NCBI RefSeq assembly: GCF_001625215.2
Contig: NC_030387.2
Coordinates: forward strand, 37,037,606-37,101,605
DNA: 64,000 nt
Direction: 5' to 3'
DNA from: Daucus carota subsp. sativus
Taxonomy: Eukaryota > Streptophyta > Magnoliopsida > Apiales > Apiaceae
The notes under the pieces are model-generated. The model saw only the letters and a program-made list of their open reading frames with translations, was not told where the DNA came from and searched no databases. Below, piece after piece: positions 35,316-46,800 of the stretch. The first letter of the stretch is position 1. Each line of letters opens with the position of its first letter. The position numbers and the translations under genes were made by a program.

Positions 35316-36491
35316 TTGTCTGCATGTATCAGATCTTCTTTTGTTTTTGTTTTGAAACTTTCACGGGTATGGGGTTTTGGGGAACTACTGTACAAATGAA
35401 TAAAGAAGAGATAGGACGAGGAAAGCCAGTCCAGGCCTATGTGATGGTATCAAGTGACTGGTAAGTATTGTAATAAACTGGATATACAAAGAGGTGGTTA
35501 ATAGTAATAGTTTATGTACTATGTTTGGATCAAATACTCTGTTATAAACTTATAATTGTAGTACTACTGCAACAATCGGAAGTGTTTCTCATGTTCTGCC
35601 TCATAATGTGTTTATCGACTAATCTCCCTATACCAGATGATGTCATTTTATCATTTTATCTTTCTCTGGTGATAAATCTTCTTGTGAATACCATCCTTGC
35701 CCAAAGTATATGAAATTTTGTCCCTTAGGATTGTAAATTGAGGCCAGCCTACCGTTTAGTATCAACAATAGATTTCTGGAGCGTCCTTCGAACTATGGGG
35801 ATAACTATTTCAGCGACTCTGATATTCCTGTCAGCTTTTCTGAGATTCCTTTCGTTTACGAAACCACTGATTGAAGGTGCAGCTGGGGAACTTCTTCAAA
35901 GCTTCCTCAGATGCAGCTGGGGAACTTCTTCAATGCTTCCTCAGATTTGCCGATCGTTCACGTTCTTATTCAGTTGGCAAAAGATCAAATCCATTTTCAA
36001 GCATTTGTTCGTGATAAACATTAACGACCCAGCTTCGTAGCACAGTAGCACTATATATGTAATAGCAAATAATCACAAATATTGAATCTAGAAAGAGCAT
36101 GCTTATTTATTGAGAGGGTTAAGTTGGAGAACCTTTCCTAGACCGAGTCTGTGACGCGGAGATTTTCGCTCCGAGTTCTTCGTATTTTGCTCATATAATT
36201 AGTTTTTATAATTATTTCGCTCAATTTCTTCAGAAACAAAAATATCACAATTGTTTAAGATTAAATTTTTTTTAAACATATGTATTAAACTAGACTAAAC
36301 TTTAACCGAGAGGCATGAATTGGGGTTTATGAATTTTGTGTAGCCATGATAATCTGCAAAATGTTGAATATATGTGAAGAACAAACCTATATTATCAGAT
36401 AATTGATGAGTATACAACATATTTAGATATAAGAAACACAAGAGCATGAATAGCCTTGGGAGATATAACGTTTATCTTCAACCTTACAATG
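35316..36491. other. Convergent flanks of ARM and proline-rich genes
   Basis: Contains the ARM gene 3' UTR. A frame at 35738-36040 has no ancestry I recognise. Within it, about 35880-35942, a 31-32 bp unit beginning GCAGCTGGGGAACTTCTTCA is duplicated in tandem. No RNA gene or repeat ends were seen in the remainder. Confidence 0.4.
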
Positions 36492-36956
36492 TTACCAAAA
36501 GAACAATTTTACTACTCCACTGCAGAGCAGAAGCAAGAGAAGTCCCTTGTCAACGAAATGTCGTCCGCTTCCACCATATACCACCATATTGAAAGGATGA
36601 TTTTCGATGGGGTACAAGTCTCCTCCTGGTGGACCAGCGAAGTAGATGAACCTTGGAGGTGGTGGACCTGTGAAGTAGATGAATCTCGGTGATGGTGGTG
36701 CATTTGGTGGGCAATACTGCTTTGGTGGCAGCAGCGCTGGGGGAGGTGGAGGTGGCGGTGATGGTGGTGGTGGCGGTGGAGGAGAATATTGTTGACTGCA
36801 GGGGTTCCCGCATGGGCACTCCCCACATTTTATAGAAGGATCAGGAAGTACTGGAATGGTTTCTGCTTGTTGATCATGCTTCACCAGAGGAGTATCAGTG
36901 GCGCCGCAAGTGATGATCACAGGAGAAAATAACACAATGAATATAAGCATCCTCAT
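36492..36956 (-). CDS. Secreted proline-rich protein, GPI-like C-terminus
   Basis: A single-exon frame of 154 residues. Residues 1-19 form a hydrophobic signal peptide (MRMLIFIVLFSPVIITCGA). A short cysteine cluster follows (KCGECPCGNPC, about 43-53), then a polyproline/SPPPP stretch (about 58-76) of extensin type, where prolines would be hydroxylated and glycosylated. After KQYCPPN comes RFIYFTGPPPPRFIYFAGPP, a near repeat of 12 residues, and LYPIENHPFN. The last about 17 residues (GLLLLLLCSGVVKLFFW) are strongly hydrophobic after a small-residue region, which suggests GPI anchoring at the cell surface. This plan fits small plant cell-wall hydroxyproline-rich proteins. The specific function is unknown. 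Confidence 0.85.
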   Translation of the reverse strand: MRMLIFIVLFSPVIITCGATDTPLVKHDQQAETIPVLPDPSIKCGECPCGNPCSQQYSPPPPPPPSPPPPPPPALLPPKQYCPPNAPPSPRFIYFTGPPPPRFIYFAGPPGGDLYPIENHPFNMVVYGGSGRHFVDKGLLLLLLCSGVVKLFFW

Positions 36957-37068
36957 TGAAATCGAGATTGTGCAAATGCTACTCCTATGCTAGTTGAGTT
37001 ATTATTTTTCTAGTGATGGAGAAGAAACTAAGGTAGAGAATAGGAGGAAGCTATAAATGTTAAGAAGG

Positions 37069-37078
37069 AAATATATAG
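37069..37078 (-). promoter_or_regulatory. TATA box of proline-rich protein gene
   Basis: CTATATATTT on the minus strand lies about 115 bp upstream of the start codon at 36956. Confidence 0.45.
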
Positions 37079-39534
37079 GAGAGTTGGAGTCTTGTGCTTC
37101 ACACATACTAGGGAGTCAAAAGTCTCCCGTGAGCTGAACTCAGGTACCATGTTAACTGACCAGTTCTTCCAAAATCTCGAGGTGTTAGGAGGATGACACA
37201 TTCTATTTACTAATAAGTTGTATTAGTAATTTAAATTGACAGTTTGTACTTGGCAAGGTAAAAGAGGTCATAATTGAACTCTCTCTGAGCAATATGTAAG
37301 AGGTAGTGAGAATTATTCTCTGACATAGGTAACACAGGTCTCTTGATATCGAATTATTCTGTGACATGGGTAACACAGGTGTCGGTTATGGCTATGCAAG
37401 CGCGGTTACATCAAAAAGTATTCATTCTTCCCCCTTCTTCATTGTTCTTCTATAAATCTGTTGGAGTCGAGTTAGGTTGAAATTAGGTTTCCTTATTTAT
37501 GGAGAAGGAGACTTGGTAATGTCAATAATGAGGGTAATGTTTTTGGTTATATACAGTAGCTAAGATCATGAATGCGTACTGCATGTGGCTGGTGTAACTA
37601 TATAGGACCCTCATCTTTGTTAGCTTCTCCTTCAGTTTCACTTCTACTGAAAATTGAATGCATCAAAACACAAAGTACAGTTACAAACTGCAACTGTATT
37701 CACTGCTGCTAATAGAATTCCCTGACAGAATATATTCTGCAGAGCAGGACACTCCACATTCTCCGCAAACAATTATTATATACACCATCAACAACTATTG
37801 TGTCTATATATGCCCGAGCTGATGATATTTAGATATATTTTCGGGCTGCACATAAGTGTTAAGCAACAAGAATGTCTTCTTTGATATTAAAAAAAATATA
37901 CATGACCTGGAAACATAGAGAAAGGCATCAAATCTAAAGCACTGGGCATCACTTTATGGCTGCCCCAGAGGAATATATACGAGCTAATCTTTGACAGAAT
38001 TGTAAGAATAATATTGGCGGCCAGTATTTTGTGTCCCAAAAGCAAAAACTGCGTTGTGCAGAGAATTCGGAAACATGCAAGAAATAATGACATATACATG
38101 CATCAATTCAGAAACGAGATTAATTAGAAACCACACCAGATAAACTTAATTTGATTTCAGTTCTCAGTTTAAAAATTCTACCAAACTATTTCATGTGATG
38201 TTAATCGCAAGTACACTATATTACACTATATGCATTCTGTATCGGCTTAATATTCATTTCCCTGAGAATCGAGTGCAAAAAACCTAAAGTAAAAGATCTG
38301 TTACAAATTACCTTTATGCTGATCATCTGCTTTAGTAAGTGGCTGTAGTTCTCAATATCTTAAAGCCATCACATGCTCTGGAATCATCAATCATCCACAA
38401 CAAATATGTCATATATGTCTGTGGGCTGGCTGCATACCAAAAAGAAAAAATATATTGTCAGATCTTTTGTTGCAATATACCTGACCAGCCCATTAGAAAG
38501 ACTGGACTTGATAGGTATTATTACACAGCAATATCCAGCAAGGGCCCAAACATGAAACAAGCAACCTGAAGCCTTTCTTACTGCTCATATACAAAAATGT
38601 AGCAATATAAAAGATTAGTTGGAAGATACTGTGCACATTAAGGGAGGGAGGGGCCTGGCCTTTGCTTGTAAGCCAAAACTAACTTTCCTCTTTACTTGAT
38701 GTCCAAAGCAAGCAAGCCACTATCCATTTTATATAATCACATACTATATGTAGTGGTATCAACTGAAAATATAATAACCCTTTCTGTGTAAACTGTTTAA
38801 ATCTTGTAACATTACTGTTTCACCTAAATGTGAGTAGATGTGCATGTAAAAGAACTATTAAGATCTGATTTATTTTATTTTATGTACATGTGTAATATAT
38901 TGATCAAGCAATTGTACAGATTTAATCAAGACAACTAAAGAAAAAGTGAGACTCTATACACAGATCTGTGCAAATTACATGTTTCATGTTTGGGCGGTGC
39001 TAGTAAAGTAGTGGTGGTGGTGGCCTGATGGGTTAACCATACATTTAAAGAGTGGTTTGATCATCAGTAGTTTTCAAGACTACTCTCATTGATTAGGGCA
39101 AGGCCCCAAAGGGACAAACAAGGCTCTATCATATTCATATCCTACCCTACCCTTTTTATTTCCAACCTTCTGGTCTGCGAAAATAGTTGTATATAGTGAA
39201 AACTGCCTGAGTTTAACAAGTAAATCACGGCTGGTAAACCACGGCAAATGCACTTGGCATCTCTGTCAAGGTTACCAGTGTAAATTTGTGGGCTTACTAA
39301 AACACTTTTCGTGAGTTGATGTTTTACTATGCTCAGCAATTAATGGTCCTAGTAAAGTCCCAAATAATTTCATCATCAAGACAGAGTGTAACATTGTACT
39401 GGTAGACTTGGCTACTCATCTTCTTTATTATTAACCTTAGGTCACTTATATAACTCTTGCTACTGGTGCAACAACCTTCTCCATACTATCCCTTAATCTC
39501 AAACACCAACGCTTGTTGATAACAAATATATGCG
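37079..39534. other. Intergenic between proline-rich and membrane-protein genes
   Basis: No supported gene. Near 37315-37380 a short motif with GACATAGGTAACACAGGT occurs twice with small changes. The frames present are short, without domain character. Confidence 0.4.
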
Positions 39535-40023
39535 ATGCTGATCAAGACAATACCTGCTGAATACTTTTCTACACACAATAAACTCCCATTCCTGCCAACA
39601 CCCACAATCACTACCTTCATCCTCTTACTCTCAATCTTCTCAGTGGTGACATTTCTCTGTGCTTCACACAATTTCACAGGTTCACGACAGAGGAAGGGGG
39701 AGTTGAAAACAATTAGATTAGGAGGTGGTGAAGAGAAAAAAGGTTTGTCGAAATTACAGAGTAAAATAACCAGCAAAGCTCAACTAATGGCGAGGATGGT
39801 GTCTTGGAAAAAAATACAAGATACTGAAAAAGAAAGGCACCAAGAAAGCGGATACTCTGATGAAGATGATAATGCAGAAGAAGAAGCTGTCTGGAAAAGG
39901 ACAATCATTATGGGGGGAAAGTGTCGGCCATTGGAATTCTCAGCTGAGATTGCATATGATTCTCATGGTAATCCTATACTTCATTCCATGAGTTATGAAA
40001 AGAAGAATTCGGTTGGAAAGTAG
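39535..40023 (+). CDS. Small plant membrane-anchored protein, unknown role
   Basis: An intronless frame of 162 residues. A single hydrophobic segment (about residues 25-45, ITTFILLLSIFSVVTFLCAS) follows a short N-terminus, so a type II or signal-anchor topology is likely. The middle is basic (RQRKGELKTIRLGGGEEKKG, about 51-70), followed by an acidic run (DEDDNAEEEAVWKR). The C-terminal part reads WKRTIIMGGKCRPLEFSAEI and then AYDSHGNPIL. The GGKCRPL...F..I.YD pattern is one I recall from uncharacterised plant proteins, so I treat this as a real gene. The function is unknown. The reverse-strand frame across it is a shadow. Confidence 0.8.
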   Translation: MLIKTIPAEYFSTHNKLPFLPTPTITTFILLLSIFSVVTFLCASHNFTGSRQRKGELKTIRLGGGEEKKGLSKLQSKITSKAQLMARMVSWKKIQDTEKERHQESGYSDEDDNAEEEAVWKRTIIMGGKCRPLEFSAEIAYDSHGNPILHSMSYEKKNSVGK

Positions 40024-40117
40024 TTATCTTGTTTAAGTTCGATTATAATTCTGGAAGAATCTTGATTATAATTCTTGAGTGGAGTGCTGATAAATCTTGA
40101 TTAATTTAATGACAGAC

Positions 40118-40344
40118 TTGTAATTTTCTAATGTGTGCTATTACATTTTCCATTGGTTCGTGTCTTGTTTTCAGATTTTTGTAGATATATCATCGGTGTT
40201 AAATACTTTTAGGAGTGCCTCACTTATTTGTAAGTTTCTAATGTATGCTAGTAAAATTTCCATTGGCTCGTGTCTTGTTGTGAGATTTCTACTGTAGATA
40301 CATTGTCGGTGTTTATTATTTTTAGAAGAGTGCCTCACTTATAT
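40118..40344 (+). repeat. Tandem duplication (about 110 bp) after membrane-protein gene
   Basis: The block at about 40118-40226 (TTGTAATTTTCTAATGTGTG onward, to GTGCCTCACTTAT) recurs at about 40228-40344 with roughly one change per ten bases. It lies about 95 bp beyond the stop codon, so it is probably within or just after the 3' UTR. Confidence 0.75.
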
Positions 40345-41653
40345 GGTAAGATTGGTTTGCTGATTCACCATCCAGATTAAGTTAAAGTACTGTTATAAAT
40401 TTTAGATATTCTCCATGTACATTCCTATATTGGATATTGATGATAGACCAGACTAGCAACTTAAGCTGCTTAGGAAAATTCTCTACCTGTGTAATCATTA
40501 CCACTATTAAAAGTTCTTTGTACTATTTTAATATATAGATAGAAGAATGAACATATTTGGGGTCATCATATCAGTTCACAATACAGGAAGCTTTAGCAAG
40601 ACCTACAACAAGGATTGATTGATACTCTAATAGCAAGACTTCTTGCCCCCTGTACAATGACCGAAGATCATGGGTTCATATCATGTCCAGCCAGAGAGCC
40701 CCTACCGGCCTGCTTGTATACTTAATCTAAATTCTAATGCATTTAAATATATATAAAATACCGAAAAGACACCTAAAACATGTTAATGTCAGGGGTTCAG
40801 GGCCAGAACAAGATACGGTGGCCTCTCAGATTTGTACCAAACGCTTGGATTCAGATCAAGAATTATGAACATAGATTGTGACATATACATAGAAGGTTTG
40901 CACTACGCATACACAAAAACCTATATTAAATATGATGATAACAAATAGTGAAAACTTACTATATGTAATTCGGCAGTTTATCTGGTGCTATTATCAGATC
41001 CAGGGTTCTGCTGAATAATTGTTGATGTGCCAAAGTGGAAGCTTCATCTCCTTTCTTTAACTGCAACTCTGTGTCGCAAACTTTTGCATCTCCATATAAA
41101 TTACAAACACATAATCCACTGCTTTAGCTATCATGTACCTGCGTAACTATTACTTTTTTTTGTCACGACACCAGTTTTATCTGAAGTAGTCAGCAATCAA
41201 CATACTGCTCAAGATCAGGTACTTACATCCAATCATCTATAACATTGCATTTCCAGTTGACGACTACCACACAATACAACTTGCAGATTATGTTATCCAC
41301 AGAGGTGTAGTTACCTGGGTCACTGGGTGGTAGTTGTAGCACTTCATCTCACTGAACTGGCAATATTATAGGTAATCTATCATAATTGCTAATCTGAACT
41401 TTACACTCAGCAAATTCTAGACTAATACAGAGAAGTGGGAACATATCAGCGATAACAATCAGAAAGAAATATTAAATATAACTTTATAAATGACCATTCA
41501 AACATGCATATGATAGAACTTTCTTTCGAGTTGTCTAAGTAATCATTGTACTTTAAACAAGTGACGAAACAATGTCACATATCTTTCCAGCTTCAATGTA
41601 TTAAGCATTCAACAATGAATGTATACAAAGTAAAGAGAGGTCTTTAAAACAAT
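40345..41653. other. Convergent flank before trihelix gene
   Basis: No gene or RNA was recognised. It probably includes the 3' UTR of the trihelix gene at the right end. Confidence 0.4.
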
Positions 41654-42769
41654 CTACAGAAATTCTGAAGGTGAATTAGCATCCGGCTTTACTCCATCAT
41701 CTAACCCCCCTGGATGCTGCAAATTTTGCAAAATCTGATGAGGCAAAGTCCCCAACCCAGCACCTAAACCATCATTTCCAGACCCAAAAAATTGACACAT
41801 AACCCTTGCCATAACTTGCAGAACCTGCATTTGGTTCTGACAAGCATCGGCATGCATTTGCATCATCTGCTTCTCATGCTCAATCTGCATTTTCACCATC
41901 TTCTCCCTCCACTCCATCTCCTCTTCCTCCCACTTCTCCTCCACCTTCATCCTCCTCACTCTCTCCTCATCAAACTCCCTCTCCATCCTCATCCTCCAAT
42001 CCCTCTCCCTCCTAGCCAGCGCAACTTCCCTCTCGTCCAACTCCACCTCCTTAACCTCAACCTCCTCATCTCTTTCAGTCCTCCGCATCTCCTTCATTAT
42101 CTCCCTCTCTCTCCTCCTCTCATCTCTTTCCACCTCCCCATCCTCCCTACTCCACTCTCTCTCCCTCCTCCTCTCCTCTCTCCGAGTCACGACATCCCTC
42201 AACTCCAAAACTTGTGCACCCAACAACCCTAACCTCCTCCCCACAAAACCCTTTTTCCCTCTCCCAAATCTCTCCAACCCCTCTCTTCCCTCCTCCTCAT
42301 CCTCATCATCCCCATACTCCCCCAACAAATCATCAAAGTCATCATCCCCATCATCCCCATTCCTCGAATCACCAAACAAATCAACACCCTCATCACCAAA
42401 CCTCTTAAAGCTATCACCTTTAACCTCCAACTCAACATCACCAAACACCTCCTTATACTTCATGAAATTCTCCCAATGATTCTCACCATCTTTCCAATTG
42501 AACTCACCATCTAAACCCCTAATCTTCTGCTTCACACCCAAATACTGGTGCCTCATGTTCTGAACCTTAATCGACACATCACGCCAAGACCATCTGAAAG
42601 GGTACTTAATTGGGTCAATGAGATGATGAACGGAGTTGACGTGATCGGCGATTGGCTTGAATTTCTTCTCCCGGGTCCTGAGTTTAGCTAGGGTTCCGGC
42701 AGAGAGTAGTTCGGAGTATTTGGAAAGGAGGGTGAGTTCTTCAAGCTCCGACCACTTCTTGCGCTTCAT
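41654..42769 (-). CDS. Trihelix-like putative transcription factor
   Basis: An intronless 371-residue protein. The first about 105 residues start KRKKWSELEELTLLSKYSEL and contain spaced tryptophans (W6, then FRWSWRDVSIKVQNMRHQYL and GENHWENFMKYKEVF), the pattern of a Myb/SANT-like trihelix DNA-binding domain. An acidic stretch follows (about 136-165, DDGDDDFDDLLGEYGDDEDE). From about 190 to 310 a highly charged arginine/glutamate-rich region predicts a long coiled coil, probably for dimerisation. The tail ends with a methionine/glutamine segment and GGLDDGVKPDANSPSEFL. Plant trihelix proteins usually pair an N-terminal domain with a C-terminal coiled coil in this way. The target is unknown. 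Several long plus-strand frames here are antisense shadows of the charged coil. Confidence 0.88.
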   Translation of the reverse strand: MKRKKWSELEELTLLSKYSELLSAGTLAKLRTREKKFKPIADHVNSVHHLIDPIKYPFRWSWRDVSIKVQNMRHQYLGVKQKIRGLDGEFNWKDGENHWENFMKYKEVFGDVELEVKGDSFKRFGDEGVDLFGDSRNGDDGDDDFDDLLGEYGDDEDEEEGREGLERFGRGKKGFVGRRLGLLGAQVLELRDVVTRREERRREREWSREDGEVERDERRREREIMKEMRRTERDEEVEVKEVELDEREVALARRERDWRMRMEREFDEERVRRMKVEEKWEEEEMEWREKMVKMQIEHEKQMMQMHADACQNQMQVLQVMARVMCQFFGSGNDGLGAGLGTLPHQILQNLQHPGGLDDGVKPDANSPSEFL

Positions 42770-42849
42770 GATCGTAGGAGAGTTGTCGGAGTTGGAAGTT
42801 GAGGCGAGACAGAGTTGCAGAGATATAGGAATTTTATTTTATTTTATAA

Positions 42850-42857
42850 TTTATATA
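42850..42857 (-). promoter_or_regulatory. TATA box of trihelix gene
   Basis: CTATATAA-type sequence on the minus strand, about 85 bp upstream of the start codon at 42769. Confidence 0.5.
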
Positions 42858-43815
42858 GTTGAGCACTTGAGGATCACTGAATTTTTTTTTTTTTTATAAA
42901 AACATAATAAAAAATAATCTATATATCAGGAAATCTGCAAAATTATCATTGTTTTCAAAAATTATTTTTAAAATATAACCAAAATTGTTGTAACACGGTA
43001 ACACCTATGTTTTCATGGTAGAATTATTTATAATTGATGTTGCAGGGAAGGTTGTATTGTATTTTGAAAATAATTTTGTAATTTATATACTATTTGAAAA
43101 TTTTTATATGTTATTAATCTCTTTAACTCAGTTAAAAATAATATTTTGAATTTATTAAATTTTTAGATGAAAAATGCAAATGGAATCAGGAGCTTTATTA
43201 TACATTTCTGAAATGTACTATTTTAAAAATCATAGAGTTATTCAAGCTTGATTTTAGACTTTTTATTTATTCAATCTTGATTTTTAGATATCTTTATTAA
43301 TAAATTTAAATGTATTTAATTTCAATTGAAAAAATATTATAATTTAAATTATTTTTATAATATCTTGATAGACTTAAAAATTATAAACAAAATAAAGTTT
43401 TAACTTTACCGTACGACATTATAAACAAAGGGAGAATATTATCACCAAATATAATAGTGGCTGACTAGCTGAGAGGGGTGGGGTCCCAAGAGTTAACGTG
43501 GCTGGCGGTATTGCCTGCAGTACAAAGAATAAGCCGCCGGTAAGTCTCTCTGCTAATTCAGCGAGAGAGAGAGAGAGATAGCGAGAGCGAGAGAGATTGA
43601 TTCGATGACGACTCATCCATGAAATTTGTCCGACCTACTCTCTTTTCAATTGTAGTGTAGTTTTCACCTATTTACTGTTCGCTCTCAATTCTCGCACGCA
43701 ATTGTATAATAATAAAAAAGATTCAATCTTGATGCTCATTTCTTTGACCCACACCACTTCTCTGTACAAAATCAAAACTTTCAATTGCAGGTTTCGCAGC
43801 TTCAAGAATCAGGCC
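42858..43815. promoter_or_regulatory. Divergent promoter region, trihelix and pyridoxal kinase genes
   Basis: The two genes start back to back about 1.05 kb apart. The left part is AT-rich. On the right a GA-rich tract (43561-43597) and then about 220 bases lead to the pyridoxal kinase ATG. A TTTCAATTGCAG at 43779-43790 resembles a 3' splice site, so a 5' UTR intron for the kinase gene is possible. Confidence 0.5.
43561..43597 (+). repeat. GA-rich tract in pyridoxal kinase leader
   Basis: Imperfect (GA)n about 220-255 bp upstream of the start codon, similar in position to GA/CT tracts near the starts of several other genes in this window. Confidence 0.75.
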
Positions 43816-46800
43816 ATGGCTCCTCCTCCTCCGATTCTTTCGCTGGAGCTTCCATCTGATACTGGCCGAGTTCTCAGCCTTCAGTCTCACACTGTTCAGG
43901 CATAATCTCATTAATTTTTTCTTATATTTGTGAATTAACATGATTATTATCAGAATTGTTGATTGTGTGATTCTGAATTGCATGTTTGTTTTCGAGAATT
44001 TGTTGATGTTGGAACATATTTTACAATGACTGGTAATGCTATAGTTTAAGAATTTCTGATTAGGAGCAAATGAGAGTGAATTTAGTTGGTTGTAGAATTG
44101 AATATTGAATTTGTGTTGATAGAAGATCACTATCTTGATAACACAGATTTAGCTCCGAGACTATAATCTTAGTCCTCAACTGTCTTTACAGTGTATGACT
44201 TTTAAAGTTTGATTATTGATAATGCTCCGGCCTCCCCTTTACCAAATTTCTCCCTTTTCCGGTGATGGAGTTGTGTTGCTGTGGTTGGGTGCAATAAAGT
44301 AACTCCGGCGTGAGAGTAACTGATGGGGGATATAACCAAAGCAATAATCGGAAAATGTCCTAGTGACTTGAGATTATAGAGAGTGTTTTTGTGCCTGAGT
44401 CGTGTGAATGTGTGAGATGAATGTGTTCTAAGTGTGTGACATTACCTAGGTATTTCATGTCTACTAGTGTTGTCAAAGGATGCACGGACTGATTCTCAGG
44501 TTACAAGGTTTCTGCACCTTTTTTGGAGGAGTAACCTAGCATGACCATGACGTATGCCCTTGGCGAGTGCGGCGGCGGGTAGAGACCGCCGCGGGTATTA
44601 ACAATCATGAACTTTGAATTTAGAGAGGATAGTTTTCATGCATTGCACAACAGTAGTTGCTTAAAAGTTTGTTCAAATTATTCGTCGGAAGCAGAATATA
44701 TTTGACCAGAAGTGACGAATAGTCTTCTTTAAACTAAAATAGAAAATAGAAAGGGCCTTTTAAGTTTATGCAAGTTGCATGCATTCATTTTTTGTATCGA
44801 AAAATAATTCAAGATGAATTTATAATAAAACATCACTTCATAGATGTTCAATTCCATTCCATCTACTTTTTCCGTAACACAGGCATCATTACAACTACCT
44901 GTGCAATCTATCTTATCACTGTTTATAAGGTCATTGTTTCAGCATTGCAATACAAAGACCAAGTAGAGTAGCAAATCTTTGCAGTTTTCACCATCACAAC
45001 CAGATGCATGATTGTTTTTTTATTTTGGAAATGCAATTGTAATTAAGATGGATATGTACTTCAGATTACAGACTCATTTAACTTTTGACATGTTTTTTTT
45101 TGTGTTGTATTTTGTTCATTAAGTTCTGGTTGATTTCTTCTATACTTGTATGAGTTTGTATCCATCTTCTATTTGGATTATAGAATACCTCATCATTGGA
45201 GCAGTTTATGTAGATTATTAATAACAACTTTACTTATATGCTTTTTTAATATTCACGACGACTTAATAATTTTATGCATTTTCCATAATAGGCTGTTTCT
45301 TATTTATTCTTAGGGTTATGTCGGGAATAAGGCAGCTGTCTTTCCTCTCCAATTACTTGGATTTGATGTGGATCCAATAAACTCAGTCCAATTTTCAAAC
45401 CACACAGGCAAGCTGCTTAAATCACTTCATTTTTAAGTAATATGAGGACATATTTGGTGCAACTTTCAAGGTCATTCATGAATATGTGTGGCTTCTGTCA
45501 TGATCACATCAGTTGGTTTAATCAATTGGGGAATACCAAATTTGCAGGATACCCAACATTTAAGGGGCAGGTCTTGGATGGAAAACAATTATGGGATTTG
45601 ATAGAAGGCCTTGAAGCAAACAACTTATTGTTCTACACACATTTATTGACAGGCAAGTGCAATGTAACACACCTCCATCTTTTATTCCATAGTTTGCACA
45701 AAAGTAGGAGTGTAAAGATGGAAAGGGGTGTTACGGCATGCGAACATAATCCTAGTGTTGCTTGCATCACGAAGGAAAGAAGGGATGGATAAATGTTTTG
45801 GGGAGTTGGATTAAAGCTCAATATTTCGTTTTTCTTGTTCGGACTCCATTCAATCTTACAAGACATTATTTTGCTCGTCTGTGTGCAGGTTATATTGGTT
45901 CTGTATCCTTCTTGACCGCGGTATTAGAAGTCGTTGATAAGCTTCGTTCTATAAACCCAGACCTTAAATATGGTAAGTTGATCAGTGGATGCTTAACTCT
46001 GGAAGATGCAGTTTGCCTTGGTTTTTTTTTTTCTAGTAAGCTTTGACAGTAGTTTTTTATTCTACAACGCATTTACAGCTCCCTGCGCACAGATTATCTT
46101 TTTACTTTGAAAAGTTAATTTCGAAACTTGATCCTATCTTTGAGCAATCTCCTCCTGATCTGTCATGTAAACATACTTTTTTTTTACTGTTCTACGACAT
46201 TATGCTTCTTTTACGTACTAGTAATGTCATTTGTGATTCAACAAATTGTATATTATGTTTGACCTAGAGTATCTGAACTTTGTGGCCATTCAATAAGCCC
46301 ATAATGATATATTTGCAGTTATAACATGGACAGGAGAGCATGTAGAATTATTTAAGTTTTGACCATCAAGTTTTGGAGTGGTGCTTAGACGAGACATAAT
46401 TTTTTTTGTATTTGTGTAGACATGCACAATTTTGATTGCAATATTTGACCTACGAAGGCTCCTGTCTCAGGTTGTTATTTTAGTATGCGTGCGTTTTATT
46501 ACTCACTAAACTGGGCCCTTTGTTTCAGTTTGTGATCCAGTAATGGGTGATGAAGGAAAGCTTTATGTTCCACCAGAATTGGTGTCTGTATACCGTGAAA
46601 AGGTATCTTTTCAATATTTCTACATAATAGTGCATTTTCCAACATCAAGTGACAGCGAATACATACTTCTATACCTTTTCTGCTTAAAATTTTCTACTTT
46701 TTCTCTGAAAAGTGAAGTGATCCTATATATCAAATCATCCATTCCAATAAAGATATGTCCAACACTTATTTGATACGTCATTGCGCGGCAACAATTTGCT

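Noticed and set aside
35738..36040. 100-residue frame after the ARM gene
   Set aside because: No family resemblance. It includes a 31-bp tandem duplication that shifts frame; all three frames look equally plausible.
41792..42444. Long plus-strand frames opposite the trihelix gene
   Set aside because: Rich in leucine, proline and histidine because they are antisense to a charged coiled coil; the minus strand has the domain.
45442..46267. Frames spanning pyridoxal kinase exons 3 and 4
   Set aside because: They read through introns; the exon parts belong to the spliced kinase.
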